Shown: positions 7,353-15,359, numbered from the stretch's first letter. The stretch is DNA of 20,755 nucleotides from an uncultured Collinsella sp. (GCA_902496845.1 CABVCJ010000037.1:1-20755), one strand, 5' to 3'. Made by a program: numbers and translations. Notes: a model not told the origin generated them from the letters alone.

Positions 7353-7910
7353 ATGAAAAAGAAGCTGCTGCTTGCGCCCCTGATGGCTGCCCTGGTCGCG
7401 TGCGTGGTTTTGCTTTCCGGCTGCGGAGGGCCTTCGGTGGAAGAGCTCATCACTAACGACCTTACGAGCCAGTTTGACGAGATCAAGAACGGCGGCGATG
7501 ATTTCCTCTCCGGTCTGGAAGAGGCTTCGGGCGACGAGTTTGAGCAACTGGGCATCGATCCCAAGGAGTACGCCAAGAGCTATCTCGAGGGCTTTGATTA
7601 CAAGATCGGCGATGTGACGGTCGATGAGGACAAGGGCACTGCGACCGCCGAGGTTACCATCACCTGCAAGTCCATGAATAAGATCGTCGAAGATTTCGCC
7701 ACCCAGTATCAGGAGAAGGTCGCCGCACTCGATACGACGCCTTCCGAGGACGACCTGTACAAGATGGCCGGCCAGGTCATGGTCGACGTGACCAAGGCCG
7801 CTAAGACCAAGGACACCAAGGTCACCTTTAAGTATTCCGCCAATGAGGATAACGAGTGGTCTGCCGACGATTCCGCAACCACCGAGATGATGAATGCGAT
7901 GATGAGCTAG
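7353..7910 (+). CDS. Small secreted lipoprotein, unknown function
   Basis: This 185-aa protein begins with a lipoprotein signal peptide: MKKK, a hydrophobic stretch, and the lipobox LSGC with lipidated Cys24. The mature part is acidic, mainly helical at first (about 30-80), followed by a strand pattern FDYKIGDVTVDEDKGTATAE and another helical stretch, ending in a short strand. This plan resembles small DUF5105-type lipoproteins of Gram-positive bacteria, though that assignment is only a resemblance. The ATG at 7353 is preferred because GGAGG lies upstream at the right distance and the signal peptide begins there; a longer frame runs back to 7137 without one. It stands alone, between terminators. 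Confidence 0.85.
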   Translation: MKKKLLLAPLMAALVACVVLLSGCGGPSVEELITNDLTSQFDEIKNGGDDFLSGLEEASGDEFEQLGIDPKEYAKSYLEGFDYKIGDVTVDEDKGTATAEVTITCKSMNKIVEDFATQYQEKVAALDTTPSEDDLYKMAGQVMVDVTKAAKTKDTKVTFKYSANEDNEWSADDSATTEMMNAMMS

Positions 7911-7929
7911 GGGAGTTACGCGGTAGTTC

Positions 7930-7957
7930 GTTACGGCGTTTTACCAAACGCCGTAAC
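7930..7957 (+). repeat. Perfect 12-bp hairpin after the lipoprotein gene
   Basis: Positions 7930-7941 are fully complementary to 7946-7957 around a TACC loop, 20 bases past the stop codon. No T-run follows, so it is not a classic terminator; it may shield the mRNA 3' end or aid the true terminator 50 bases on. Confidence 0.6.
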
Positions 7958-8005
7958 TGCTCGACGCTGCAAGCCCGCCAGAGCGGCAATCTGCCTTTCA
8001 ACTTC

Positions 8006-8041
8006 GGCGGCATGACCAGAAGGTCTATGCCGTCCTCTTTT
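8006..8041 (+). terminator. Rho-independent terminator of the lipoprotein gene
   Basis: The stem 8006-8017 pairs with 8022-8034 (12 bp, one bulged T at 8026, one G-U) around an AGAA tetraloop, followed by TCTTTT. It separates the lipoprotein gene from the convergent phosphatase gene. Confidence 0.85.
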
Positions 8042-8073
8042 CATGCCAATTTGTTCGCTCTGGTGCCCGCTTG

Positions 8074-8742
8074 CTACTCGCCCAGCACCAGCGCCGCGAG
8101 CTCTGCCTGGCTGTCCACCACGTAGTCGGCGCCGGCGGCTTCCAGCTCTGCGCGGCCGCGGAAGCCCCAGCTGACGCCCGCGCTCTTAAGGCCGGCGTTG
8201 TGACCGGTCAGGATATCGACATTGGAATCGCCCACATAGAGCGTGGTTGCCGGATTGGCGCCCAGCTCCTCCATCACATGCAGCGTGACGGGTGCTTCGG
8301 GCTTGGGCGGAAACGCATCGACACGGCCCTGTACCAGCGCAAAGCGCTCGGGACCAAAATACTTCTCGATAAGCGGAGCCGCCGAGACGTGGTCCTTGTT
8401 AGTGAGCACGGCTAACTGCACACCCGCGGCGCGCAGGCGGTCGAGCATCTCGATCGTGCCGGCATAGGGGGCGGTGTGGTCCTCCTTGTGCTCGCCGTAG
8501 TAAGCCCTAAACTCGGCAAGCGTCTGCTCAAACATACGGCTGTCGCCCGCATACTCGGCAGGCATAAAACGCTCAACCAGCTTGAGCATGCCGTTTCCCA
8601 CCTTGTAGCGGTACTCGTCGACGGCAAATGTGGGCCAGCCGTGCGTCTCGCAGGTATGGTTGCCGGCGGCCGCCAGGTCCTCGAGCGTGTTGAGGATGGT
8701 GCCGTCCAGGTCAAAGATCACATGGGAAAAAGCTGCTGCCAT
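8074..8742 (-). CDS. gph: HAD-family hydrolase, phosphoglycolate phosphatase-like
   Basis: This 222-aa cytoplasmic protein has all four HAD motifs: DLDGT with nucleophile Asp11 and Asp13, the Thr of VLTNK in motif II, the Lys of PPKPEAP in motif III, and GDSNVD in motif IV. A helical C1 cap lies between motifs I and II, as in Gph/PGP phosphatases, so small phosphorylated metabolites are the expected substrates. The ATG at 8742 has GGGAG five bases upstream; the longer frame to 8835 adds a poorly conserved-looking N-terminus. It follows the hyp genes on the same strand, but a 123-base gap with a TATTAT hexamer (8777-8782) suggests its own promoter. The exact substrate (phosphoglycolate, pyrophosphate or sugar phosphate) is uncertain. 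Confidence 0.88.
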   Translation of the reverse strand: MAAAFSHVIFDLDGTILNTLEDLAAAGNHTCETHGWPTFAVDEYRYKVGNGMLKLVERFMPAEYAGDSRMFEQTLAEFRAYYGEHKEDHTAPYAGTIEMLDRLRAAGVQLAVLTNKDHVSAAPLIEKYFGPERFALVQGRVDAFPPKPEAPVTLHVMEELGANPATTLYVGDSNVDILTGHNAGLKSAGVSWGFRGRAELEAAGADYVVDSQAELAALVLGE

Positions 8743-8865
8743 GAAAGCTCCCGTCATTGGATTTAAAACGCACCTCATAATACTGGGCTTCCGCGTTGGG
8801 CGTGCTTGGAATCTGAACATCTCCAGGGATACCAAGCCGCATCGCGCCGACCGTGCGGTTCCGCC

Positions 8866-9900
8866 CTAGCAAATTCTCGGCAGCTGCTCTCCCACGAGCA
8901 TGTCGAGGATACGGGTCGAGCCCCAGCCGGTGCGCACGCGCACGGCGGGACGGGAGCCCTCGGCAAGTGGCAGCACGCGACCGATGATGGCGGCATTCTC
9001 GCCGTAGCGGGCGGCGCGCATGGCGCTCAACGCGGCATCGGCTTGCTCGGCCGGCACGACGGCAACCATCTTGCCCTCGTTTGCCACCTGCAGCACATCG
9101 TAGCCGAGCATCTCGCAGGCGGCCTGCACGTCGGGACGCACGGGCACGGCATCCTCGTCAACCTCCATGGCAACGCCGCTTGCCTGGGCAAACTCGTTGA
9201 GCGTGGACGCCAGGCCACCGCGCGTGGGGTCGCGAAAGCAACGCGCGGTGGGCGCTGCGGCCAGAACGTCGGCAATCAGGTGGTTGAGCGGCGCGGCGTC
9301 GCTTTCTATCGTGCTCGAAAAGGCCAAACCCTCGCGCTGGCTCATGATGGCGATACCGTGGTCGCCCAGTGTGCCCGACACCAGGATGACGTCGCCGGGG
9401 CGGCAGTTGGCGCCGCTGAGCGCCACGCCCGTGGGAACCTCGCCCACGCCGGCGGTATTGATATAGACGCCGTCGGCCCCGCCGCGCTCGACCACCTTGG
9501 TGTCGCCCGTGATTATGGACACGCCCGCCTCGCGCGCCGTCTCGGCCATGGTCTGCACAATCTGGCGGAGCTTATCCATGGGATAGCCCTCTTCGAGGAT
9601 AAAGCCGCACGACAGGTAGCGCACGTTGGCGCCCGAGGTCGCGACGTCGTTGACGGTTCCGCACACGGCGAGGCGGCCGATGTTGCCACCGGGGAAGAAC
9701 TGCGGCGAGACTACAAAGCTGTCGGTCGACATGGCGATGCGCCCGCTCGCGGGCAGCGCGGCGACGCCGGCGTCGTTGCCCTCGAGCAGCTCGGGCGACC
9801 CAAAGGCATCCAGAAAGACCTCATCGATGATGCGTTTCATCATCTGACCGCCAGAGCCGTGGCCCAACAGGACGGTGCTATCGGTGATGCTATGGGACAT
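8866..9900 (-). CDS. hypE: Hydrogenase maturation protein HypE (carbamoyl dehydratase)
   Basis: This 344-aa protein is the ATP-dependent dehydratase that turns the thiocarbamoyl group received from HypF into a thiocyanate, the cyanide source of the [NiFe] active site. It has the AIR-synthase/PurM fold with GHGSGGQMMKRII at the N-terminus, the ATP-site phrase EGNDAGV, and DPTRGGLASTLNE. It ends in the diagnostic PRIC with the essential C-terminal cysteine (Cys344), so it is intact. The ATG at 9900 has TTGGAG eight bases upstream. It is the last gene of hypCDE, 48 bases after hypD. Confidence 0.97.
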   Translation of the reverse strand: MSHSITDSTVLLGHGSGGQMMKRIIDEVFLDAFGSPELLEGNDAGVAALPASGRIAMSTDSFVVSPQFFPGGNIGRLAVCGTVNDVATSGANVRYLSCGFILEEGYPMDKLRQIVQTMAETAREAGVSIITGDTKVVERGGADGVYINTAGVGEVPTGVALSGANCRPGDVILVSGTLGDHGIAIMSQREGLAFSSTIESDAAPLNHLIADVLAAAPTARCFRDPTRGGLASTLNEFAQASGVAMEVDEDAVPVRPDVQAACEMLGYDVLQVANEGKMVAVVPAEQADAALSAMRAARYGENAAIIGRVLPLAEGSRPAVRVRTGWGSTRILDMLVGEQLPRIC

Positions 9901-9948
9901 ATCCAAAACTCCAATCGTGGGTGGTGCCAGTGTGCGGGTGCGTCCAGG

Positions 9949-11061
9949 CTAGTTACGGTAGCGGTAGTACGCCGCGCAGCTGCCCTCGGAGCTCACCATG
10001 CACGGTCCGACGGGGTGCTCGGGCGTGCAGGTGCGGCCAAAGAGCGGGCAGCTGTTCGGCGTAATGGCCCCGCGCAGCACGTCGCCGCAGCGGCATCCAC
10101 GCGGCTCGACCGTCGCCTCAACGGGCACGTCAAAGCGAGCGCGGGCATCAAAGCGCGAGAACTCGGGGCGGATAGAAAGGCCCGAGTTGGCAATCGGCCC
10201 CAGCCCGCGCCACGTGGTGCCGCATGGCTCAAACACCTGCTCGACCAGCTGGCGCGCCACGGGGTTGCCGTCTGCGTTGACGCCACGGCGGTAGGCGTTG
10301 TCGATCGCGGGCCTGCCCTCGACAACCATCTGGACCAGCATGCAGATGCCCTGCAGGATATCGACCGGTTCAAATCCCGTGACCACGCCCGGGGTATTGA
10401 ACTCGTCGACCAAAAAGCTAAAGGGCGCCAAGCCCGTGATGGTGGCGACGTGGCCCGGCAGGATAAAGCCGTCGATGGCGGTCTCGGGGTCGTTGGCGAT
10501 GGCGCGCAACGCCGGCGGCGTGGTCTTGTGGGCGCAATAGACCGAAAAGTTCAAAAGCCCGCGTGCCTCGGCCTCCAAGATGGCGGCGGCGATGGTGGGC
10601 GTCGTAGTCTCAAAGCCCACGCCCATAAAAATGACCGGACGATCGGGGTTTTGCTCGGCGATGTCGAGCGCGTCGAGCGGGGAATAGACGATGCGGATGT
10701 CGCGCCCTGCCGCCTTTTGCGCAGCGAGCGAGGTGGACGATCCGGGCACGCGCATCATGTCGCCAAAGGTGGTGATGATGGCGCCGTCTATGTTGGCGAG
10801 CGCGATCGCGTGGTCGATGTCGCGGTTGGCGGTTACGCAGACGGGGCAGCCCGGGCCACTCAGCAGCTTGAGCCCGGCCGGCATAATGGAGCGAAAGCCA
10901 TAGCGGCCGATGCTCACGGTGTGCGTGCCGCAGACTTCCATAAGGTTGATGGTGCGGTCGCCGACGAGTTCATGGATGCGTTCGATGAGCTCGCGGGCCA
11001 GCTTGGAATCGCGAAATGCCGAAAAGTCGATACCGGAGCGAGCCGGCTGTCCGGCCGCCAC
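9949..11061 (-). CDS. hypD: Hydrogenase formation protein HypD
   Basis: This 370-aa iron-sulfur protein is, with HypC, the scaffold on which the Fe(CN)2CO group is built. The conserved motifs are present: MEVCGTHT with Cys44, GPGCPVC with Cys72 and Cys75, GFETTTP, and a C-terminal cysteine cluster (GCRCGDVLRG, CPLFGRTCTP and GSCAAYY) for the [4Fe-4S] centre. The GTG start overlaps the hypC stop by one base, so the two are translationally coupled, matching their tight complex. Length is typical of the family. Confidence 0.97.
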   Translation of the reverse strand: MAAGQPARSGIDFSAFRDSKLARELIERIHELVGDRTINLMEVCGTHTVSIGRYGFRSIMPAGLKLLSGPGCPVCVTANRDIDHAIALANIDGAIITTFGDMMRVPGSSTSLAAQKAAGRDIRIVYSPLDALDIAEQNPDRPVIFMGVGFETTTPTIAAAILEAEARGLLNFSVYCAHKTTPPALRAIANDPETAIDGFILPGHVATITGLAPFSFLVDEFNTPGVVTGFEPVDILQGICMLVQMVVEGRPAIDNAYRRGVNADGNPVARQLVEQVFEPCGTTWRGLGPIANSGLSIRPEFSRFDARARFDVPVEATVEPRGCRCGDVLRGAITPNSCPLFGRTCTPEHPVGPCMVSSEGSCAAYYRYRN

Positions 11062-11321
11062 TAGTATGCCTCGGCCGGGTTGCTGGCCAGTTGGTCTTCT
11101 TCGGCCAGTTCGGTCATGGTGTTGACCAGGTCGAGCGTCTCCTGCGCTTCCTGCTCGTCGACGATCTGGATGCCAAAGCCGGCGTGTACGAGAATATAGT
11201 CGCCAACCTGCGCCGTCGGCACGAGTCGTAGCGACACGGGGCGCTCGATGCCCATCATGTCGACGGTGGCCTTGAGGTCGTCGTCGCGTTTGACTACTTT
11301 ACCGGGAACGGCAAGGCACAT
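11061..11321 (-). CDS. hypC: HypC/HybG/HupF-family hydrogenase maturation chaperone
   Basis: This 86-aa chaperone binds HypD and the hydrogenase large-subunit precursor and carries the iron-ligand group. It opens with the diagnostic MCLAVPGKV, in which Cys2 becomes N-terminal after Met removal and coordinates iron. An acidic helical tail follows (about 58-84), somewhat longer than in minimal HypC proteins. An AGGGG site precedes the ATG. A good promoter candidate lies 57 bases upstream. Confidence 0.97.
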   Translation of the reverse strand: MCLAVPGKVVKRDDDLKATVDMMGIERPVSLRLVPTAQVGDYILVHAGFGIQIVDEQEAQETLDLVNTMTELAEEDQLASNPAEAY

Positions 11322-11377
11322 ATTGTTCCCCTTTTAGACGCTTTGCGCTGGATAGGCGCTCAATAATCCATCAGTTG

Positions 11378-11406
11378 ATGGTAGCGCTCGCGGGGTTTGC
11401 GGGCAA
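11378..11406 (-). promoter_or_regulatory. Candidate promoter of hypCDE
   Basis: Reading the minus strand, TTGCCC (11401-11406) and TACCAT (11378-11383) are separated by exactly 17 bases, each matching four of six consensus positions. It lies in the 134-base hypF-hypC gap and would let hypCDE be expressed apart from nikR-hypF. A weak stem (11414-11422 with 11434-11444) sits just upstream, between the hypF stop and this promoter. Confidence 0.45.
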
Positions 11407-11455
11407 ACGCGTTACGCCTGTGAGACGGCTGGGCACAGCGGCGTGTGAGGGCGAG

Positions 11456-13924
11456 CTACTGCGATGCAATCTGCGCAAGACGAGCGCTTGCGACCGCCGC
11501 CTGACCGTAGGCGATGCAGCCGTCATTGACGGGTACGACGTGGGGGACCAAGACAGCAAGGCCCGCGTATTTGAGCTCGCGGGTGAGGAGCTGGAGCAGA
11601 AGTCGGTTCATGAACACGCCGCCCGAGAGCGCGACGGTGCCAATGCCCTCGCGCGCGCAGATTTCGGTGGCGATGCGCGCCGAGAAGCGCGCGACGGCGA
11701 CATGGAAGTCGAGTGCGAGCCTGTCGGCGGGCGCTCCGGCTTCAATTCCCTCCAAAAGTGCCTCAAAGAGCGCTTTCTGGTCCAGCACATCGGGGCCGTC
11801 CAACCACGATGGGCCAGATGTGGAATAGCCGACGTTGTCGTCGGGAAAACGGGCGATTTTGCCGTCCAGTGCACGCCAAGCGGCGGCTTCGAGCTCGATG
11901 GCGGGTTCGCCCTCGTAGGTTGCCTGGCCGCAAATGCCCAAAATCGCGGCTGCGGCATCAAACAAGCGACCCATACTGCTGGTGCGCGGACTGTTGATGC
12001 CGCGCTCGATCATCGTTGCCGTTATGCTGCGCGTTTGCTCGTCAAGGCTGTTCAAGAGCCCCACGGCTCCCGGGTGCTCGAGCAGGTCGAGCTCGCTGAG
12101 CAGGGCAAAGGCGTTGCGGCGGGCATCGTGTACGGATGCGGCGCCACCGGGAAGCGCCCAAGTGCGCAGATGCGCGACACGCTCAAAATCGGCGAGATGG
12201 GCGACAAGAAACTCACCGCCCCATATGGTGCCGTCGGTGCCGGCACCCGTGCCGTCGAAGGCGATGCCGAGGACGCGTGCATCGGGCGCAAGCCGGCCTG
12301 CGGCAATCGCCTCTGCCATGACGCTCGCGATGTGCGCATGATGGTGCTGGACTTCGATAAGCGGCAGATTGTGCTCCCGTGCCTGCTCGCGCGCCCATTG
12401 GCTCGACAGATAACTGGGATGCATGTCGCATGCCAAGGCGGCAGGCGCCAGGTCAAAGAGGCTTTCCAGACGCGTGCGTGCGGCGCTCCAGGCATCGAAA
12501 GTCGCGCAGTTTTCGACATCGCCGATATGCTGCGACACAAAGCAGGTCGTATGACCGTCGGCGTCCTCGCGCGTGAGTGCGATTGTGGCTTTTTGCTGCG
12601 GCCCACAGGCGAGTACGCAGGGCGTGGTGCCGTCGAGCGCCGGCAACGACAGCGGTTGCGGCGCATATCCGCGTGCGCGACGCACGGGCATGACGTCGCC
12701 GTCGACCACGCGTACCACGGAGTCGTCGTAGCGCGACAGAATTGCGCGGTCGTTGCCGAGCAGCGCATCGGCGATGCTGGCGGCAACAAGGTGCTCCCAT
12801 GCAAGGGCGTCGTCGGTCTCGATGGGCTCTTCGCTCAGGTTTCCGCTGGTCATGACGATTGCGTGCATACCGTGCGCTGCAGCCGCGGCGAGCAGCAAAT
12901 GTTGAAGTGGGGTGTAGGGGAGCATGACGCCGAGCTCGGGCAAGTCGTGCGCGACGGATGGTGCGAGTTCGAGGGCGTTGGGGGAGCCGTGGGCGTCGTT
13001 GCCGGCCGCGCGGCGTAGCAGCACAATGGGACGAACGCTACCGGCCAGCAGGTCGCGCTCAACGCCATCGACATGGCACAGGTGCTCGGCGTCGGCAAGG
13101 CCGCGCACCATAACGGCAAGTGGCTTGTTGCTGCGACGCTTGCGACGGCGCAACTCGCATACCGCTTGTTCGTTGGTGGCATCGCAGGCCAGGTGGAATC
13201 CGCCCAGACCCTTGATGGCGACGATGCCGCCGCCAGCCAGCAGCTCGACGCAGCGTTCGATGATGGCATCGCTGGCCTCGCGCGTGGAGCCGACGGCTGG
13301 TGTTGCGTCGGCACCCGCTGGCATAACACCGCGATCCGCCTCGCGCCACGTAATATGTGGCCCGCAGTCAAAGCAGGCATCGGGCTGCGCATGAAAGCGC
13401 CGGTCAAGCGGGTCGCCATACTCTGCGGCGCACTCGGGACACATGGGAAAGCGATCCATCGAGGTAGCCGCTCGGTCATAGGGCAGCGAGCGAATGATGG
13501 TAAAACGCGGTCCGCAATTGGTGCAGTTGATAAAGGGATAGTGAAAGCGTCGGTCGGCGGGGTCGAACAGCTCGCGCAGGCAGTCGTCGCACGTGGCGAT
13601 ATCGGGCGAGATGAGCGTCGTGTGGGCAGTTTGATCCTGCGACGCCACAATACGAAAACCCTGCTCGTTGGCGGCGTTCCAGTCGCCGGGCGCTAGGTCC
13701 ACAACCTCGACATGCTCCACGCGAGACGCCGCGGGCGCATGCACGGAAAGCGCGTCAACAAATTCGTCGAGCGACTCGCTTAGAGCGTGCGCCTCGATAT
13801 GCACGCCATCGCCCGCGTTGAGCACCCAGCCGTAAATGCCGTGCGCCATGGCCTCGCGATACACAAACGGTCGCATGCCGACACCCTGCACAATGCCCGT
13901 TACATGGATATGCACATGTCGCAT
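11456..13924 (-). CDS. hypF: Carbamoyltransferase HypF
   Basis: This 822-aa enzyme makes carbamoyl-AMP from carbamoyl phosphate and ATP and transfers the carbamoyl group to the HypE C-terminal cysteine. Domains in order: acylphosphatase (about 4-92, GIVQGVGMRPFVYR); two zinc fingers with Cys112/115/134/137 and Cys162/165/184/187; a YrdC-like domain (about 215-395, with KGLGGFHLACDA and MTSGNLSEEPI); and a Kae1-like domain with the metal-binding HHHAH at 527-531 and an SGGVFMN near the C-terminus. The ATG at 13924 has AAGGAGG five bases upstream; an ATG at 13939 precedes that site and is rejected. It lies 29 bases after nikR. It is complete with no frameshift. Confidence 0.97.
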   Translation of the reverse strand: MRHVHIHVTGIVQGVGMRPFVYREAMAHGIYGWVLNAGDGVHIEAHALSESLDEFVDALSVHAPAASRVEHVEVVDLAPGDWNAANEQGFRIVASQDQTAHTTLISPDIATCDDCLRELFDPADRRFHYPFINCTNCGPRFTIIRSLPYDRAATSMDRFPMCPECAAEYGDPLDRRFHAQPDACFDCGPHITWREADRGVMPAGADATPAVGSTREASDAIIERCVELLAGGGIVAIKGLGGFHLACDATNEQAVCELRRRKRRSNKPLAVMVRGLADAEHLCHVDGVERDLLAGSVRPIVLLRRAAGNDAHGSPNALELAPSVAHDLPELGVMLPYTPLQHLLLAAAAAHGMHAIVMTSGNLSEEPIETDDALAWEHLVAASIADALLGNDRAILSRYDDSVVRVVDGDVMPVRRARGYAPQPLSLPALDGTTPCVLACGPQQKATIALTREDADGHTTCFVSQHIGDVENCATFDAWSAARTRLESLFDLAPAALACDMHPSYLSSQWAREQAREHNLPLIEVQHHHAHIASVMAEAIAAGRLAPDARVLGIAFDGTGAGTDGTIWGGEFLVAHLADFERVAHLRTWALPGGAASVHDARRNAFALLSELDLLEHPGAVGLLNSLDEQTRSITATMIERGINSPRTSSMGRLFDAAAAILGICGQATYEGEPAIELEAAAWRALDGKIARFPDDNVGYSTSGPSWLDGPDVLDQKALFEALLEGIEAGAPADRLALDFHVAVARFSARIATEICAREGIGTVALSGGVFMNRLLLQLLTRELKYAGLAVLVPHVVPVNDGCIAYGQAAVASARLAQIASQ

Positions 13925-13953
13925 GCGACCCTCCTTCATTGAAATGTGTGCTG

Positions 13954-14466
13954 TTACAGCCCCAGGCTCTGCTCGGTGGCGGCGCAGGTGAGCTCGCCGT
14001 GTTTAACGCCGCGCAGGCCCAGCAGACGGTCAGCCAGCTCGTAGACACGCTCGCCGCGACCCTTAAGTGCCAGAATCTCCAAACAGTTGTGGTGATCCAG
14101 ATGCACGTGCATGGTCGATACGATCTCGTCGGTGTAGTCGTGCTGCACCTCGTCCAGGCGACGTGTCAGGTCGCCGGTGTGATGGTCGTAAATCATGGTG
14201 AGCGACCCGATGACCTGCTCGTCGGGCGTTCGCATCTGCTCCTTGGCAATCGAGGCGCGAATCAGGTCGCGTACAGCTTCGGAGCGGTTGGCCACGTCGC
14301 CGCGGCGCGCGATCTGCTCGTCAAAGCGGCGCAGCAGGTCGTCGGGCGCGGTGACCGAAAAACGGACCAGCTCTGAGGCGGAGCCGCTGCAACGGCAGCC
14401 CACGTCGCCGGTCGGCCCGTGGGGATGCTCGTGCTCGTGATCGCAGGCGTGCTCGTGCTCGGCCAC
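13954..14466 (-). CDS. nikR: Nickel-responsive regulator NikR with His/Cys-rich N-terminal tail
   Basis: This 170-aa repressor has a ribbon-helix-helix DNA-binding domain (about 32-75, with the RSEAVRDLIR helix) and an ACT-like nickel-binding domain (about 85-160). By alignment to E. coli NikR, the square-planar nickel site is His109, His120, His122 and Cys128 (MHVHLDHHNC). Unusually, about 30 residues precede the ribbon strand and hold six histidines in the first 16 positions plus Cys8, Cys24 and Cys26, a possible extra metal site. The start is a GTG one base after the stop of the small upstream gene, with a weak ribosome binding site, which implies translational coupling. A later start would remove part of the tail, so the tail depends on this start. 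It leads the hypF gene in an operon. Confidence 0.93.
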   Translation of the reverse strand: MAEHEHACDHEHEHPHGPTGDVGCRCSGSASELVRFSVTAPDDLLRRFDEQIARRGDVANRSEAVRDLIRASIAKEQMRTPDEQVIGSLTMIYDHHTGDLTRRLDEVQHDYTDEIVSTMHVHLDHHNCLEILALKGRGERVYELADRLLGLRGVKHGELTCAATEQSLGL

Positions 14467-14467
14467 G

Positions 14468-14716
14468 CTACACCAGCTTTACGGAGCCAACGGAGTTGTG
14501 GTCGGCCTCGATGGCCTCCTCGTAGCCCTCGAGTGCGTCGTGTGCCTCGTGGAGCGCCGCCATGGCGGCCTCGAGCTTGGCACCAATGCGCTCCATATCA
14601 AAGTTCTCGGTTGCATGCAGCAGCTGATGGCTCCACTCGTGGGCGAGCTCGATCGTGTCGTCGACCTGCTTGACGCTCATGGCAAGCTGGCTCATGTTCA
14701 TTCCGACGTCATGCAT
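14468..14716 (-). CDS. Small His-rich helical protein, first gene of the nikR-hyp block
   Basis: I do not recognise this 82-aa acidic protein. It looks like a helical hairpin: helix one about residues 8-37, helix two about 42-70, no signal peptide or membrane segment. His26, His30 and His34 fall at i, i+4, i+8 and so on one helix face (AHEWSHQLLH), and His56 and His59 lie on the second helix (LHEAHD). Such an array could bind nickel or another metal, but that is an inference. The ATG at 14716 is preceded by AAAGGAG at seven bases. It is one base upstream of nikR, so they almost certainly share an mRNA. A weak -10 candidate TAGAAT is at 14756-14761. A nickel chaperone, a NikR modulator, or an unrelated small protein are all possible. 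Confidence 0.8.
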   Translation of the reverse strand: MHDVGMNMSQLAMSVKQVDDTIELAHEWSHQLLHATENFDMERIGAKLEAAMAALHEAHDALEGYEEAIEADHNSVGSVKLV

Positions 14717-14787
14717 GGGAAATCTCCTTTTGTACGGGTCTATTCAGTGGTTCAGATTCTACTACGCCCGCTTTGCGCATCGCCGCA

Positions 14788-14826
14788 TAAGAAAACGGGT
14801 GCGAGTCCGTCTGACCCGCACCCGTT
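14788..14826 (-). terminator. Rho-independent terminator of trxA
   Basis: On the minus strand 14817-14825 pairs with 14795-14803 (9 bp), with further GTC/GAC pairing inside, followed by TTTTCTT. It ends the thioredoxin transcript and insulates the nikR-hyp operon. Between the trxA stop and this stem lie about 110 bases with a perfect 7-bp hairpin (14891-14897 with 14905-14911) and smaller GC stems; no gene or known RNA family is recognised there. Confidence 0.85.
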
Positions 14827-14936
14827 CACTGGGGGCTGTTTGTGATTACCATACTATCCGTGGTCGCGGGCGTAGCACCCGGCTCTCCGGTGAGCGGCGC
14901 AAAACCGCTCATGGACGGCAGCACATGACCGGCGTA

Positions 14937-15257
14937 TTACAGGTGCTTCTCAAGCAGCGCCTGCAGCCTGGCCTTGGGCAGCGCGCCAACGGAGCGGTCG
15001 ATTTCCTCGCCGTTCTTAAAGACAACCAACGTGGGGATGCTCATAACGCCAAACTTCATGGCCAGGTCCTGATTGTCGTCGACGTTGCATTTGGCGACGG
15101 CGAGTTTGCCGGCCAGCTCGTCGGCCACTTCGTCAACAATGGGCGAGAGCGAGCGGCAGGGACCGCACCACGGTGCCCAAAAATCAACCAGCACGGGAAG
15201 GCTGCCGTTAACGACGGAATCGAAGTTCTCGGGGGTAATCTGCTTAATGTCAGCCAT
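14937..15257 (-). CDS. trxA: Thioredoxin
   Basis: This 106-aa cytoplasmic dithiol-disulfide oxidoreductase has the WCGPC active site (Cys31, Cys34) preceded by VLVDFWAP, the cis-proline phrase SIPTLVVF, and the normal thioredoxin length and end. The ATG at 15257 has GGAGG five bases upstream; an upstream ATG at 15269 overlaps that site. A TATAAG hexamer on the minus strand (15312-15317) is a likely -10. It is divergent from the UDG-like gene and monocistronic, ending at a terminator. Confidence 0.96.
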   Translation of the reverse strand: MADIKQITPENFDSVVNGSLPVLVDFWAPWCGPCRSLSPIVDEVADELAGKLAVAKCNVDDNQDLAMKFGVMSIPTLVVFKNGEEIDRSVGALPKARLQALLEKHL

Positions 15258-15359
15258 GGTGACCTCCATAGTGCGACGCGGCTCGGCCGCGTAAAACTCA
15301 GTACGACCGTGCTTATACCCAACGGCCCGTAATGCAACCACTCGCAGGCGGCTCTTTTA

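Noticed and set aside
8806..11064. 752-codon plus-strand open frame opposite hypE and hypD
   Set aside because: It is antisense to two unmistakable hyp genes, has low-complexity His/Gly/Ala/Arg-rich composition and no domain; a high-G+C shadow frame.
11375..13018. 547-codon plus-strand open frame opposite hypF
   Set aside because: Antisense to a complete HypF with all motifs; no recognisable protein features.
14717..14936. NikR operator or nickel/cobalt riboswitch upstream of the nikR block
   Set aside because: No GTATGA-N16-TCATAC-type dyad and no recognised riboswitch core were found by eye; only a weak -10 and the trxA terminator are supported.
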